NCBI RefSeq assembly: GCF_008329585.1
Contig: NZ_NPKP01000003.1
Span: 1-64,000, forward strand
Reading direction: 5' to 3'
Origin: Mycolicibacterium sp. P9-22
GTDB lineage: Bacteria > Actinomycetota > Actinomycetes > Mycobacteriales > Mycobacteriaceae
Length of the DNA: 64,000 nucleotides
Shown: piece by piece, positions 17,859 through 27,098 of the stretch
Layout of the letters: the number at the start of each line of letters is the position of its first letter
How positions within the stretch are numbered: position 1 is the stretch's first letter
The notes under the pieces: model-generated
Databases searched by the model: none
What the model saw: the letters and a program-made list of their open reading frames with translations, nothing else
What the model was told of the DNA's origin: nothing
Made by a program: the position numbers and the translations under genes

Positions 17859-18149
17859 CTACACACGATTGGGCTGGCGAGTCGCAGGAAATTGCGGATT
17901 GCTCTCGTCGGCGGCCGCCAACCGGGTCGGCAGACCGGTGAACGCCTGCGGTTCGCGCGGAGCCGGCCGCTTGCGTTCCAGCAAATCCGTCCCGACATTC
18001 CGGCGCAGCGTGGTGGTGTCATCGGTCTCCAGGCTGGCTTCCAGGCGCTCGAGCCCGAAGGTCGCCAACATCAGCAACCCGGGGATGAAGGCGACCAGCA
18101 ACCAAGACACACAGGTGAGTAAACACGGCGAAGGTCTCAGCAGGATCAC
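17859..18149 (-). CDS. Small membrane protein (Rv3675-like)
   Basis: A 96-residue frame has one hydrophobic segment near the N-terminus ([19 protein letters not shown]), followed by a charged, Pro-rich cytoplasmic-type tail. It occupies the place of Rv3675, a possible membrane protein between crp and nth. The start may be the ATG at 18149 or a GTG at 18110 that begins directly before the helix. Function unknown. Confidence 0.65.
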   Translation of the reverse strand: MILLRPSPCLLTCVSWLLVAFIPGLLMLATFGLERLEASLETDDTTTLRRNVGTDLLERKRPAPREPQAFTGLPTRLAAADESNPQFPATRQPNRV

Positions 18150-18236
18150 GGTTTGTCACCGGTCGGAACCGGTCCACGGATCCTTCCCCCCGATCGCTTC
18201 GCTCGCCCATGTCCGCATGTCAGTACGCTGATCCGG

Positions 18237-19001
18237 GTGAGCGCGAGCACCGTCCGGAGCAAGTCGTCCGCGGCATGGGACCGGGAGACCCCACTGGGTC
18301 TGGTCCGCCGGGCCAGGCGGATGAACCGATCGCTGGCCGTGGCCTTCCCGCACGTGTACTGCGAGCTGGACTTCACCAACCCGCTGGAGCTCACCGTCGC
18401 GACCATCCTGTCGGCTCAGTGCACCGACAAACGCGTCAACCTGACCACCCCGGCGCTGTTCAAGCGGTACCGCACCGCGCTGGACTACGCCCAGGCCGAC
18501 CGCACCGAACTCGAAGAGCTGATCCGGCCCACCGGCTTCTACCGGAACAAGGCCAACTCACTGATCAACCTGGGCCAGGAACTGGAGGCCCGGTTCGACG
18601 GTGAGGTGCCCAACACCCTGGCCGACCTGGTCACGCTGCCCGGCATCGGCCGCAAGACCGCCAACGTGGTGCTCGGCAACGCCTTCGATATCCCGGGTAT
18701 CACCGTCGACACCCACTTCGGCCGGCTGGTCCGGCGCTGGCGCTGGACTGCCGAAGAGGACCCGGTGAAGGTCGAGCACATCGTGGGGGCCCTGATCGAA
18801 CGCCGCGAGTGGACGCTGCTGAGCCATCGGGTCATCTTTCACGGCCGCCGCGTCTGCCATGCCCGTCGGCCGGCCTGCGGGGTGTGCGTGCTGGCCAAGG
18901 ACTGCCCGTCCTTCGGCGCCGGGCCCACCGATCCGATCACCGCGGCGGCTCTGGTCAAAGGTCCCGAGACCGAGCATCTGCTGGCGCTGGCCGGGCTGTG
19001 A
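18237..19001 (+). CDS. nth: Endonuclease III (DNA glycosylase/AP lyase)
   Basis: This 254-residue base-excision repair enzyme removes oxidised pyrimidines and nicks AP sites. The helix-hairpin-helix [14 protein letters not shown] supplies catalytic K140. D158 (VDTHFGRLV) is the second catalytic residue. The iron-sulfur loop is C207-x6-C214-x2-C217-x5-C223. It matches M. tuberculosis Nth (Rv3674c). I chose the GTG at 18237 because the family N-terminus begins near here; the longer frame upstream has no support. The stop overlaps the next gene as GTGA. Confidence 0.94.
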   Translation: MSASTVRSKSSAAWDRETPLGLVRRARRMNRSLAVAFPHVYCELDFTNPLELTVATILSAQCTDKRVNLTTPALFKRYRTALDYAQADRTELEELIRPTGFYRNKANSLINLGQELEARFDGEVPNTLADLVTLPGIGRKTANVVLGNAFDIPGITVDTHFGRLVRRWRWTAEEDPVKVEHIVGALIERREWTLLSHRVIFHGRRVCHARRPACGVCVLAKDCPSFGAGPTDPITAAALVKGPETEHLLALAGL

Positions 19002-19648
19002 GCCGCTCGGCCCGCTGGACCGCGGCAGTACTGATCATCCTGGTGGCGCTGGGCTACGCGCTGTGGCGTGAACTCGACACCGAACCGTCGGGTCCGGCCG
19101 ATGCGGACAGGCCGGCTGCGCGGGACCATCGCGATGCCGACACGCCGGAGGCGTTGGCGCAACCCCGGGCTCGCGCCGGCCTGGCGCCCTGCCCGAGCGC
19201 GGCTGCCGGCGCCGGGCCGCAGCTGTTGCGGGAGATCACCCTGGAATGTGCGGGCGACGGCACCATGATGGATCTCGCGCCGGGGCTGGCGGGCCGTCCG
19301 GTGCTGCTGAATCTGTGGGCGTACTGGTGCGGGCCGTGCGCTGACGAGTTGCCGGCGCTGGCCGAGTATCAGCGGCGGATGGGCGATCGGGTCACGGTGC
19401 TGACGGTGCACCAGGACGAGCACGAAACCGCCGGTCTGCTGCGGCTCGCGGAGCTCGGGGTCCGGTTGCCGACCGTGCAGGACGGGCGGCGCCTCGTCGC
19501 GGCCGCGCTCAAGGTGCCCAACGTGATGCCTGCGACCGTCGTGCTGCGTGCGGACGGTAGCGTGGCCGAAATCCTGCCGCGACCGTTCACCGACGCCGAC
19601 GAAATCGCCGCGGCGGTGAATCCGTCGATAGGAGTCCCGGTTGGTTGA
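18998..19648 (+). CDS. Membrane-anchored thioredoxin-like protein (Rv3673c-like)
   Basis: This 216-residue protein has an N-terminal membrane anchor ([17 protein letters not shown]), a Pro/Ala/Asp-rich linker and a TlpA/ResA-like thioredoxin domain with active site [14 protein letters not shown]. The domain should sit outside the membrane, and two further cysteines (APCPS, LECAG) precede it. It probably acts in extracytoplasmic thiol reduction or cytochrome maturation. The GTG start overlaps the nth stop, and its own end overlaps the Nudix start, giving a coupled run nth / trx / nudix / marP. Confidence 0.87.
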   Translation: MSRSARWTAAVLIILVALGYALWRELDTEPSGPADADRPAARDHRDADTPEALAQPRARAGLAPCPSAAAGAGPQLLREITLECAGDGTMMDLAPGLAGRPVLLNLWAYWCGPCADELPALAEYQRRMGDRVTVLTVHQDEHETAGLLRLAELGVRLPTVQDGRRLVAAALKVPNVMPATVVLRADGSVAEILPRPFTDADEIAAAVNPSIGVPVG

Positions 19649-20405
19649 CCTCACGCCCGGTGCCGCACCGGACTGGTTGAAGCCATTGGTCGCCAACGTC
19701 ACCGCGGTGCCCGATGCCTACCGGAGCCGTGTCCCCGCCGATGTGCTGGCCGCCATCACCGCCGCCAACGAAACCGCCACCCGCGCCGGCACCAAACGCG
19801 ATGCCGCGGTGCTGGTGCTGTTCTCCGGCCCGGCCGAGGCGCCGGCAGGCGGACCGCCGCCGGACACCGACCTGCTGGTCACGGTGCGTGCCTCGACGCT
19901 GCGAAACCATTCCGGTCAGGCCGCTTTCCCGGGTGGGGTGTCCGATCCGGAGGACGACGGCCCGGTGTCCACCGCGCTGCGCGAGGCCCGCGAGGAGACC
20001 GGCGTCGACACCGACCGGCTGAGCCCGCTGGCCGTCCTGGACCGGATGTTCATCCCGCCGACCGGGTTTCACGTGGTTCCGGTGCTCGCTTATTCGCCCG
20101 ACCCGGGCCCGGTGCGGGTGGTGGACCCGAAGGAGGCGGCCATCGTGGCGCGGGTTCCGCTGCGCGCGTTCATCAATCCCGAGAACCGGTTGATGGTTTA
20201 CCGCGAGGCCAACACCAGCCGTTTCGCCGGCCCGGCCTTCCTGCTGAACCAGATGCTGGTGTGGGGTTTCACCGGTCAGGTCATCTCGGCGATTCTCGAC
20301 GTCGCCGGGTGGGCGGAGCCGTGGGACACCGACGACGTGCGTGAGTTGGACGAGGCAATGGCACTTGTCGGGCGCGTCAGCCAGTACCGTGAGGCCCAAC
20401 AATGA
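19641..20405 (+). CDS. Nudix hydrolase, CoA-pyrophosphatase type (Rv3672c-like)
   Basis: This 254-residue Nudix protein has the CoA-subgroup segment RNHSGQAAFPGG followed by the Nudix box ending ALREAREETGVD. The box has two extra residues between its first Glu and REAREE, as is usual in this subgroup. By family it cleaves CoA or related pyrophosphates in the cytoplasm. The TTG at 19641 is well placed, with AGGAG six bases upstream, and overlaps the thioredoxin gene by eight bases. Its stop overlaps the marP ATG as ATGA. Confidence 0.85.
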   Translation: MVDLTPGAAPDWLKPLVANVTAVPDAYRSRVPADVLAAITAANETATRAGTKRDAAVLVLFSGPAEAPAGGPPPDTDLLVTVRASTLRNHSGQAAFPGGVSDPEDDGPVSTALREAREETGVDTDRLSPLAVLDRMFIPPTGFHVVPVLAYSPDPGPVRVVDPKEAAIVARVPLRAFINPENRLMVYREANTSRFAGPAFLLNQMLVWGFTGQVISAILDVAGWAEPWDTDDVRELDEAMALVGRVSQYREAQQ

Positions 20406-21592
20406 CACCGTCACAGTGGCTCGACCTCGCCATCCTCGCCGTCGCCTTTGTGGCCGCGGTGTCCGGCTGGCGTTCCGGTGCGCTCGGCTCGCTGTTGTCG
20501 TTCATCGGTGTCGTGCTCGGCGCGGTCGCCGGCGTCCTGCTGGCACCGCACCTGGTGGGCAACATCGACGGGCCGCGCACGAAACTCTTCGCGACGCTCT
20601 TCCTCATCCTGGCCCTGGTGGTCATCGGTGAGATCGCCGGTGTGGTGCTGGGCCGCGCGGTTCGCGGTGCCATGCGCAACCGCGGTCTGCGCGCCATCGA
20701 CTCGGTCATCGGCGCGGCCCTGCAGCTGGTCACCGTGCTGGTGGCTGCCTGGCTGCTGGCCACCCCGCTGACCAGCCAACCGACCCTGGCCGGGGCCGTC
20801 CGCGGCTCCAAGGTGCTCAGCGAAGTTGACGCCCTGGCGCCCGAGTGGCTGAAGAAGGTGCCCGCCCGGCTGGCCGGTCTGCTCGACACCTCGGGGCTGC
20901 CCGCGGTGCTCGAGCCCTTCAGCCGCACCCCGATCGTCGCCGTCGACGCCCCGGACGCGGCGCTGACGGCATCACCGGCCGTGGAGGCCACCAGGAACAG
21001 CGTGGTGAAGATCCGCGGAGTCGCGCCCAGCTGCCAGAAGGTGTTGGAGGGCAGCGGATTCGTCATCGCGCCGAACCGGGTCATGTCCAACGCGCACGTG
21101 GTGGCCGGCGCGGAGACCGTCACCGTCGAGGTGGGTGGCCAGTCCTATGACGCCAGCGTGGTCTCCTATGACCCCAACCAGGACATCTCCATCCTGGCCG
21201 TCCCGGAACTGCCGTCGGTCCCGCTGATCTTCGACGATTCCGAGGCCGAGCCGACCACCGACGCCATCGTGATGGGCTACCCGGGCGGCGGCGACTTCAC
21301 CGCGACTCCGGCTCGCGTGCGCGAGACGATCGAGCTCAACGGTCCCGACATCTACAACTCGACCACGGTGAACCGGAATGTCTACACCATCAGGGGCACT
21401 GTGCGGCAGGGCAATTCCGGTGGTCCGATGATCGACAAGGACGGCAGGGTGCTCGGGGTGGTGTTCGGCGCCGCCGTCGACGACCCGGACACCGGGTTCG
21501 TGCTGACCGCGCAGGAGGTGCTGCCGCAGCGGCTCAAGGTCGGCAACACCGCGCCGGTGCCCACCGGCACCTGCATCGGTCAGCCGGGATAA
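20402..21592 (+). CDS. marP: Periplasmic serine protease MarP (acid resistance)
   Basis: This 396-residue protein has four N-terminal membrane helices (about 5-25, 30-50, 62-85, 100-122; CvpA-like) and a chymotrypsin-fold protease outside. The triad is H232 (SNAHVV), D261 (NQDISIL) and S339 (RQGNSGGP). Cysteines 211 and 392 match the disulfide that activates M. tuberculosis MarP (Rv3671c). MarP keeps the cytoplasm neutral in acid by processing RipA. The gene ends 13 bases inside the convergent ephE end. Confidence 0.94.
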   Translation: MTPSQWLDLAILAVAFVAAVSGWRSGALGSLLSFIGVVLGAVAGVLLAPHLVGNIDGPRTKLFATLFLILALVVIGEIAGVVLGRAVRGAMRNRGLRAIDSVIGAALQLVTVLVAAWLLATPLTSQPTLAGAVRGSKVLSEVDALAPEWLKKVPARLAGLLDTSGLPAVLEPFSRTPIVAVDAPDAALTASPAVEATRNSVVKIRGVAPSCQKVLEGSGFVIAPNRVMSNAHVVAGAETVTVEVGGQSYDASVVSYDPNQDISILAVPELPSVPLIFDDSEAEPTTDAIVMGYPGGGDFTATPARVRETIELNGPDIYNSTTVNRNVYTIRGTVRQGNSGGPMIDKDGRVLGVVFGAAVDDPDTGFVLTAQEVLPQRLKVGNTAPVPTGTCIGQPG

Positions 21593-22524
21593 ACCTCGGC
21601 CAGGAACTCCTGTAGCGCGGCGTTGACAAGCCCGGGCGTCTCCTCGTGCGCGAAATGCCCGGCGCCGGGCACGGATACGAACCGGCCACGCGAGACGAAG
21701 GGTTCGGTGCGGCGGACCGAATCGGCCAACACGTACGGATCGGCCGCCCCGCGCAGATGTAGCAGCGGAATGTCCAGTGGCCGCTTCATCGACTGCATGA
21801 AACGTCGTCCCTCGGCGCGCAGCTGACTGCGAACCGCCCAGCGCTGATACTCCAGTGTCGAATGTGCCGCGCCCGGAATCTGAATGGCCTGCCGCAGGTG
21901 CCGGACCGTTTCGGCGAAGTCCTCGGTGCCCAGCCAGGCGTCACCGGCCCGGCTGCGCACCACCCTCTCGACCTCTATCGCATTGTGGCGCATCAATTTA
22001 CGCTCCGGCCAGATGGGCAACTGGTAACGCAGCAACCAGGGCAGCAGTGCCCGGCGCTGCGCCGAGTTGGCGAGCACCGATTCGCGCAGGGCCGCCGGGT
22101 GCGGTGAGCTGACCAGGGCGACGGCATCGACCGCGCGGGCGTGCAGGATCGAGGTGGCCCAGCAGACCAGTCCGCCGTCGGCATGCCCGATCAGCGTCGC
22201 CGAACTGTGCCCGAGCGCGCGTATCAGCCCGGCGGTGTCACCGGCCAGCGTCCAGCCGTCATAGCCGCGGGGCGGTTTGTCGCTGCCGCCGTACCCGCGC
22301 AGATCGACGGCGACCACGCGGGCACCGTTGAGGCCGCGTAGTTGATGGCGCCAGGACCACCAGAAGGAACCGAATCCGTGCAGCAGGATCACCAGCGGAC
22401 GGTCGGCCTGCTCGCCGTCGGCGACTCGGTCCACGACATGGAAACGGATGCCGTTGGCGTGAACCTGCAGGTGTCGCCACGGTCCGTCAATGCGTACAAC
22501 CGACGGATCCGGCCGGGGTGCCAT
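21580..22524 (-). CDS. ephE: Alpha/beta hydrolase, epoxide hydrolase EphE-like
   Basis: This 314-residue alpha/beta hydrolase has the oxyanion motif HGFG (49-52), nucleophile D116 in IGHADGGL (an Asp elbow as in epoxide hydrolases) and the final His in GAGHFAHEETP. Gene order matches ephE (Rv3670). By family it opens epoxides through an ester intermediate; the substrate is unknown. It lies 11 bases downstream of the holin-like gene on the same strand and overlaps marP convergently. Confidence 0.87.
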   Translation of the reverse strand: MAPRPDPSVVRIDGPWRHLQVHANGIRFHVVDRVADGEQADRPLVILLHGFGSFWWSWRHQLRGLNGARVVAVDLRGYGGSDKPPRGYDGWTLAGDTAGLIRALGHSSATLIGHADGGLVCWATSILHARAVDAVALVSSPHPAALRESVLANSAQRRALLPWLLRYQLPIWPERKLMRHNAIEVERVVRSRAGDAWLGTEDFAETVRHLRQAIQIPGAAHSTLEYQRWAVRSQLRAEGRRFMQSMKRPLDIPLLHLRGAADPYVLADSVRRTEPFVSRGRFVSVPGAGHFAHEETPGLVNAALQEFLAEVYPG

Positions 22525-22535
22525 ACGGCGGTCGG

Positions 22536-23042
22536 CTACCAGCCCGACGGGTCGGTGGTCAGCGCGGGGCGCTGCGCCTCGGGCCTGTCATGGCCGGGCG
22601 TCAGCGCCTCCTTGGTTTCGCGCACCGACTCGATGGTCTGCTGCGGGCCCCGAATACGGCGCACCTTGAGATAGCCGAACAGTGCCAGCGCAACCGTCGT
22701 CAGCACCATGACGCCGAACACGATCAGGAACGCGGCCCACCGCCACAGCCAGGTATCCAGCAACTCGGCGATGAAGAAGAACAAGAAAAAGGTCGAGTAG
22801 AAGAGCACGACCAGCGCCGCGATGAAGAAGACGCTGCCGGTGAGGCCCTTTTTCACATCGCGGGTGATCTCGGCCTTGGCCAACTCCACCTCGGCGCGCA
22901 CCAGCGTCGAAACCTGTGCGGTCGCATCCTTGACCAGGTCACCGATCGAGGGATCGACCTTCGGCGCGTGCGGGTCGACGAGCGGAATCGATGTGACGGT
23001 GGCAGGCACGCCGTTCTTGCGGTCCCCGTTGCTCGAGCTCAT
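22536..23042 (-). CDS. Phage-holin-family membrane protein (Rv3669-like)
   Basis: This 168-residue protein has an acidic N-terminus and an amphipathic segment LVKDATAQVSTLVRAEVELAKAE, typical of Actinobacteria holin superfamily III/DUF1469 proteins. Two membrane helices follow (VFFIAALVVLFYSTFFLFFF and AAFLIVFGVMVLTTVALALF), then a charged tail. The ATG at 23042 gives this N-terminus; the open frame upstream is not coding. Despite the name it is a chromosomal membrane protein next to ephE, not part of a prophage. Role unknown. Confidence 0.85.
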   Translation of the reverse strand: MSSSNGDRKNGVPATVTSIPLVDPHAPKVDPSIGDLVKDATAQVSTLVRAEVELAKAEITRDVKKGLTGSVFFIAALVVLFYSTFFLFFFIAELLDTWLWRWAAFLIVFGVMVLTTVALALFGYLKVRRIRGPQQTIESVRETKEALTPGHDRPEAQRPALTTDPSGW

Positions 23043-23156
23043 GGGGGCTATGTTGCCATGGTCCTGGGCCGAGCGAAGCGACGGGGAAGCCTCCGAGCCG
23101 CTGAGATCGCGTTCTGGCCGACATAGAATGGCGAGCACCGATCGAACGGGGAGATC

Positions 23157-23855
23157 TTGAGACACCGGTGGCGGTATCTGGCGCGTTTCGTTTCCCTGGC
23201 GGTGCTGGCCCCCCTCGCCCTGTCGGCGGTCCCGGTGGCCCACGCGGACGGACCGGTGGACCTCGGCGGCGGATCCGGCATCGTCATCGACGGTCACGCA
23301 TTCTGCACGCTGACATCGATCGGTCACGACACCGCGGGAAAGCTCATCGGATTCACCTCGGCACACTGCGGCGGGCCGGGGGCGGTCGTCGCCTCGGAGG
23401 CGGCGCCGACGGCGGGAACGGTCGGTGTGATGGTGGCCGGCAATGACGGCCTGGACTACGCCGTCATCGAATTCGATCCGCAGCGGGTTCGCCCGGTCAA
23501 CACCGTGAACGGATTCCGGATCGACGGGATCGGTCCGGACCCGTCGTTCGGCGAGGTGGCCTGCAAGCTGGGCCGCACCACCGGTTACTCCTGCGGGGTG
23601 ACCTGGGGCCCGGGACAGGACCCGGGCACCATCCTGAATCAGGTATGCGGGCAGCCCGGCGACTCCGGAGCGCCGGTGACGGTGAACAACCGGCTCGTCG
23701 GCATGATCCACGGCGCCTTCACCGAGGACCTACCCACGTGCGTGGTGAAGTTCGTACCGCTGCACACCCCCGCCGTCACCGTGTCGATCAACACCGTGCT
23801 GGCGGACATCGCCACCAAGAACCGGCCCGGCACGGGATTCGTGCCGGTCGCCTGA
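23157..23855 (+). CDS. Secreted trypsin-like serine protease (Rv3668c-like)
   Basis: This 232-residue protein has a Sec signal peptide (basic start, LAVLAPLALSAVPVAHA, cleavage after AHA). The protease domain has H in TSAHCGG, D in GLDYAVIEF and S in GQPGDSGAPV. Paired cysteines suggest disulfides outside the cell. It corresponds to Rv3668c, a possible protease. The start is a TTG with GGGGAG upstream. It ends three bases before the convergent acsA end. Confidence 0.88.
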   Translation: MRHRWRYLARFVSLAVLAPLALSAVPVAHADGPVDLGGGSGIVIDGHAFCTLTSIGHDTAGKLIGFTSAHCGGPGAVVASEAAPTAGTVGVMVAGNDGLDYAVIEFDPQRVRPVNTVNGFRIDGIGPDPSFGEVACKLGRTTGYSCGVTWGPGQDPGTILNQVCGQPGDSGAPVTVNNRLVGMIHGAFTEDLPTCVVKFVPLHTPAVTVSINTVLADIATKNRPGTGFVPVA

Positions 23856-23858
23856 TCG

Positions 23859-25820
23859 CTACTTGCTGGCGCGGATCGCTTCGAACACGCTGGGGTCGAC
23901 CAGGGTCGAGGTGTCACCGAGCTCGCGGCCCTCGGCCACATCGCGCAGCAGTCGCCGCATGATTTTGCCGCTGCGGGTTTTGGGCAGCTCCGGAACCACA
24001 TGGATCTCACGGGGTTTGGCGATCGGTGAGATCTCCTTGGACACCTCGGCGCGCAGCTCGGCGACCATCTCATCGGTGCCGCCCTTGGCGCTGGACTTGA
24101 GGATGACGAAGGCGCAGATGGCCTGTCCGGTCTGCTCATCGGTGGCACCGACGACGGCGGCTTCGGCCACCCCGGCGTGCCCGACCAACGCCGACTCGAC
24201 CTCGGCGGTCGAGATGCGGTGCCCGGAGATGTTCATGACGTCGTCGATGCGGCCGAGCACCCAGATCTCGCCGTCGCTGCCATAGCGGGCGCCGTCACCG
24301 GCGAAATACCAGCCCTGCTCGGCGAACCGGGACCAGTAGGTCTCCTTGAAGCGCTCCGGGTCACCCCAGATGCCACGCAGCATGGACGGCCACGGCTTGT
24401 CGAGCACCAGATACCCGTTGGCCTGCTCGCCGTGGTCGGTGCCCGGGGCCAGCTCGTTGCCGTCATCGTCGACGATCTTGGCCGAGATACCGGGCAGCGG
24501 CCGCATGGCCGAACCGGGCTTGGCCGATGTCACGCCGGGCAGCGGGGAGATCATGATGGAGCCGGTCTCGGTCTGCCACCAGGTGTCCACGATCGGGGTC
24601 TTGTCGGCGCCGAAAGCCGTGCGGTACCAGCGCCATGCCTCGGGGTTGATCGGCTCGCCGACCGATCCGAGCAGCCGCAGGGTCGAGAGGTCGTGCTCGG
24701 CGGGGATCTGGCGGCCCAGTTTCATGAACGTGCGCACCAGAGTAGGTGCGGTGTAATAGATGGTGACGCCGTACTTTTCGATGATCTCGAAGTGACGGTG
24801 CTCGGTGGGTGAGGTCGGGGTGCCCTCGTAGACCACCTGGGTGACGCCGTTGGACAGCGGCCCGTACACGATGTAGGTGTGTCCGGTCACCCAGCCGATA
24901 TCGGCTGTGCACCAGTACACGTCGGTTTCGGGCTTGACGTCGAACACGTTGTAGTGGGTGTAGGAGGTCTGAGTCAGGTAGCCGCCGGTGGTGTGCACGA
25001 TGCCCTTGGGCTTGCCGGTGGTGCCCGAGGTGTAGAGCAAGAACAGCGGCTGCTCGGAATCGAAGGCCTCGCAGGCGTGTTCGGTGGAGGCCTTGGGCAC
25101 GGTCTCGTCCCACCACAGGTCGCGGCCCTCGGTCCAGGCGACGTCGATCCCGGTGCGGCGCACCACAAGTACGTGCTGCACCGAGGGCTGATCGCGGACC
25201 GCTTCGTCAACGGCCTCTTTGAGCGAAGCCGCTTTGCCGCGGCGGAACTGGCCGTCGGTGGTGATGACGATCTTGGCCGAGGCGTCCTCGATCCGGGCCT
25301 TGAGCGCGCTGGCGGAGAAGCCGGCGAACACCACCGAGTGCATCGCGCCCAGCCGGGCGCAGGCCAGCATCGCGATGATGGCCTCGGGCACCATCGGCAT
25401 GTAGATGGCCACCCGGTCACCGGCGACCAGGCCCAGTTCGGCCAGGGTGTTGGCGGCCTGGTTCACCTCGTCCTGCAGCTGGGCATAGGTGATGCTGCGG
25501 GAATCGCCGACCGGCTCACCTTCCCAGTGGATGGCGACCCTGTCACCGTTGCCGGCCTCGACGTGGCGGTCCACGCAGTTGTAGGCGACGTTGAGCTTGC
25601 CGCCGACAAACCACTGCGCGAACGGCGCGTTCGACCAGTCCAGTACCTCCTGGAACGGGGTCTGCCAGCTCAGCCGGTTGGCCTGCTCGGCCCAGAAACC
25701 AAGCCGGTCAGCCTCGGCCGCGTCGTACAGGTCACTGGTGGCGTTGGCGTTGGCTGCGAAGTCCGCCGGGGGCGGATAGGCGGACGGGACGCCGGTCTGC
25801 GTGGCTGTGGTGTTGCTCAT
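23859..25820 (-). CDS. acsA: Acetyl-CoA synthetase
   Basis: This 653-residue AMP-forming acetate-CoA ligase (Rv3667) converts acetate, ATP and CoA to acetyl-CoA. It has the P-loop YTSGTTGKPKG, the acetate-pocket region DIGWVTGHTYIVYGPL, the A5 motif TWWQTETG, the hinge region YFAGDGARYGSDG and the lysine in KTRSGKIMRRLLR that is acetylated to switch the enzyme off. The ATG at 25820 gives the expected N-terminus. It is alone on its strand; the dpp transporter that follows it in M. tuberculosis is not here. Confidence 0.96.
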   Translation of the reverse strand: MSNTTATQTGVPSAYPPPADFAANANATSDLYDAAEADRLGFWAEQANRLSWQTPFQEVLDWSNAPFAQWFVGGKLNVAYNCVDRHVEAGNGDRVAIHWEGEPVGDSRSITYAQLQDEVNQAANTLAELGLVAGDRVAIYMPMVPEAIIAMLACARLGAMHSVVFAGFSASALKARIEDASAKIVITTDGQFRRGKAASLKEAVDEAVRDQPSVQHVLVVRRTGIDVAWTEGRDLWWDETVPKASTEHACEAFDSEQPLFLLYTSGTTGKPKGIVHTTGGYLTQTSYTHYNVFDVKPETDVYWCTADIGWVTGHTYIVYGPLSNGVTQVVYEGTPTSPTEHRHFEIIEKYGVTIYYTAPTLVRTFMKLGRQIPAEHDLSTLRLLGSVGEPINPEAWRWYRTAFGADKTPIVDTWWQTETGSIMISPLPGVTSAKPGSAMRPLPGISAKIVDDDGNELAPGTDHGEQANGYLVLDKPWPSMLRGIWGDPERFKETYWSRFAEQGWYFAGDGARYGSDGEIWVLGRIDDVMNISGHRISTAEVESALVGHAGVAEAAVVGATDEQTGQAICAFVILKSSAKGGTDEMVAELRAEVSKEISPIAKPREIHVVPELPKTRSGKIMRRLLRDVAEGRELGDTSTLVDPSVFEAIRASK

Positions 25821-25945
25821 GGATGTGAGCCTAGTCACCAAACGTTGCACCGGCGTTGGAGCCTCACAAGATGCGCTGCGGGCGGTCCGCCTACTGCGCC
25901 GAACGTCGAAGATCGCGAGCCCAGCGGTCGGCTAGCGTTACCGCA

Positions 25946-26686
25946 ATGACCGATCCACTCGCCCCGCTGGTGGCGTTAGAAGGAGTAACGGCCGCCGGCG
26001 AAGAGGCCCGCGAGGAGCTGGGGCGCGCCCACCGGCACCGGACCAACCTACGCGGCTGGCCGGCCACCGCGGCCGAAGCGGCCTTGCGGGCGGCCCGGGC
26101 ATCGTCGGTGCTCGACGGCGGCTCGCTGAGTCTGTCCGAGAACGGCGAGCCCGATCCGGTGCTGGCCGGTGCGCTGCGGGTGTCCGAGGCATTGGAGGGC
26201 GGGGCGAATGCGCTGACCGGAGTCTGGCAGCGCGCGCCGCTGCAGGCGCTGGCCAAGTTGCATGCGCTGGCCGCCGCGGATCTGACCGATGACGAGCATC
26301 TGGGCCGTCCGCGCCCCGCGCCGGAGGTCGGGCCGCGATTGGAGATGCTGGCCGAGCTGGTGACCGGCGGGACCAATGTGCCCGCTTTCGTCCTGGCGGC
26401 TGTCGCGCACGGGGAGCTGCTGACGCTGGCGCCGTTCGGCACCGCGGACGGTGTGGTGGCGCGAGCGGTGTCCCGGCTCATCACGATGTCCAGTGGTCTG
26501 GATCCGCACGGGCTCGGAGTCCCGGAGATGTTCTGGATGAAGCAGTCCGGCAACTACCGCGCGGCCGCCCGCGGATTCGCGTCGGGAACGCCGAACGGGC
26601 TGGGTGCCTGGTTGGTGCTCAGCAGCCAGGGGCTGCATGCCGGTGCGCGCGAAGCGCTTTCGATCGCGCAGGCCGCGAAGGGCTGA
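25946..26686 (+). CDS. Conserved mycobacterial protein (Rv3662c-like)
   Basis: This 246-residue protein sits in the place of Rv3662c. It is helical and Ala/Leu-rich with RAHRHRTNLRGWPATAAEAALR near the start, and has no obvious catalytic motif or membrane helix. It has sometimes been called an oxidoreductase, but I see no dinucleotide-binding motif to support that. The ATG at 25946 fits the length of the family. Its end faces the 3' end of the Ms1 RNA, 17 bases away. Confidence 0.8.
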   Translation: MTDPLAPLVALEGVTAAGEEAREELGRAHRHRTNLRGWPATAAEAALRAARASSVLDGGSLSLSENGEPDPVLAGALRVSEALEGGANALTGVWQRAPLQALAKLHALAAADLTDDEHLGRPRPAPEVGPRLEMLAELVTGGTNVPAFVLAAVAHGELLTLAPFGTADGVVARAVSRLITMSSGLDPHGLGVPEMFWMKQSGNYRAAARGFASGTPNGLGAWLVLSSQGLHAGAREALSIAQAAKG

Positions 26687-26702
26687 TCGGCACCGTCCAG
26701 CA

Positions 26703-26759
26703 AATGAAGCGGGCGACGATCCGTGATCGGACTCTCATCCGATTCGGCTCGCCGCCCGC
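26703..26759 (-). terminator. 3' stem of Ms1
   Basis: GCGGGCGGCGA and TCGTCGCCCGC (minus strand) pair over 11 bases with one mismatch. They enclose a smaller hairpin ATCGGA/TCCGAT and are followed by TTCATTTG. This is the terminator-like end of the RNA and faces the end of the Rv3662c-like gene. Confidence 0.65.
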
Positions 26760-27018
26760 TAGCACGGACTCCGGTTACCAAGCGTGCTCTGGTGGGTTGT
26801 GTGGGTGGCCTCGGCGTTCTTCCGCTGCGCTAGGACTGCGACCCTACCCAAAGGGTCGTCGACGTCATTCGCTTTTCGGAATTCCGCAGGCCCACAACGC
26901 TTCTGCCTGTATGGCGGCATGTGCTCCGCGTGGGTTCCGGTGATCCGTGCTAGGACGCCTGACTTGGGAGATCACACCTTCTCTTCTGGTGTGGCCTTGG
27001 CCTTGCCAAGCTTCCGTG
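26703..27018 (-). ncRNA. Ms1 / MTS2823 RNA, RNA polymerase-binding
   Basis: Position between the Rv3661 and Rv3662c homologues, strand, and length (about 315 bases) match mycobacterial Ms1 (MTS2823). Ms1 is an abundant 6S-like RNA that binds core RNA polymerase in stationary phase. The minus strand has a promoter (27025-27053), rich internal pairing (for example CACACC/GGTGTG and ACCCTTTGGGTAGGGT) and a long 3' stem (26709-26759) followed by a T-rich tail. There is no credible protein frame. Ends are estimates: the start is placed seven bases after the -10 box. Confidence 0.82.
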
Positions 27019-27024
27019 CCCTCC

Positions 27025-27053
27025 TTTGTACTCCGTGACCGCGGTCACAGCAA
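27025..27053 (-). promoter_or_regulatory. Ms1 promoter with palindromic spacer
   Basis: On the minus strand TTGCTG (27048-27053) and TACAAA (27025-27030) are separated by exactly 17 bases, a good SigA-type promoter. The spacer contains the perfect 12-base palindrome TGACCGCGGTCA, which could bind a dimeric regulator. Promoter assignment is well supported by position; the operator role is inference. Confidence 0.65.
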
Positions 27054-27098
27054 GTACCAATCGGGTGCGAATCCGGATCGTTACGGGGCGGTTCTCAG

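Noticed and set aside
22536..23042. Holin-family gene as a prophage sign
   Set aside because: The gene is in its conserved mycobacterial position next to ephE, with no lysin or phage genes nearby; the family name is historical.
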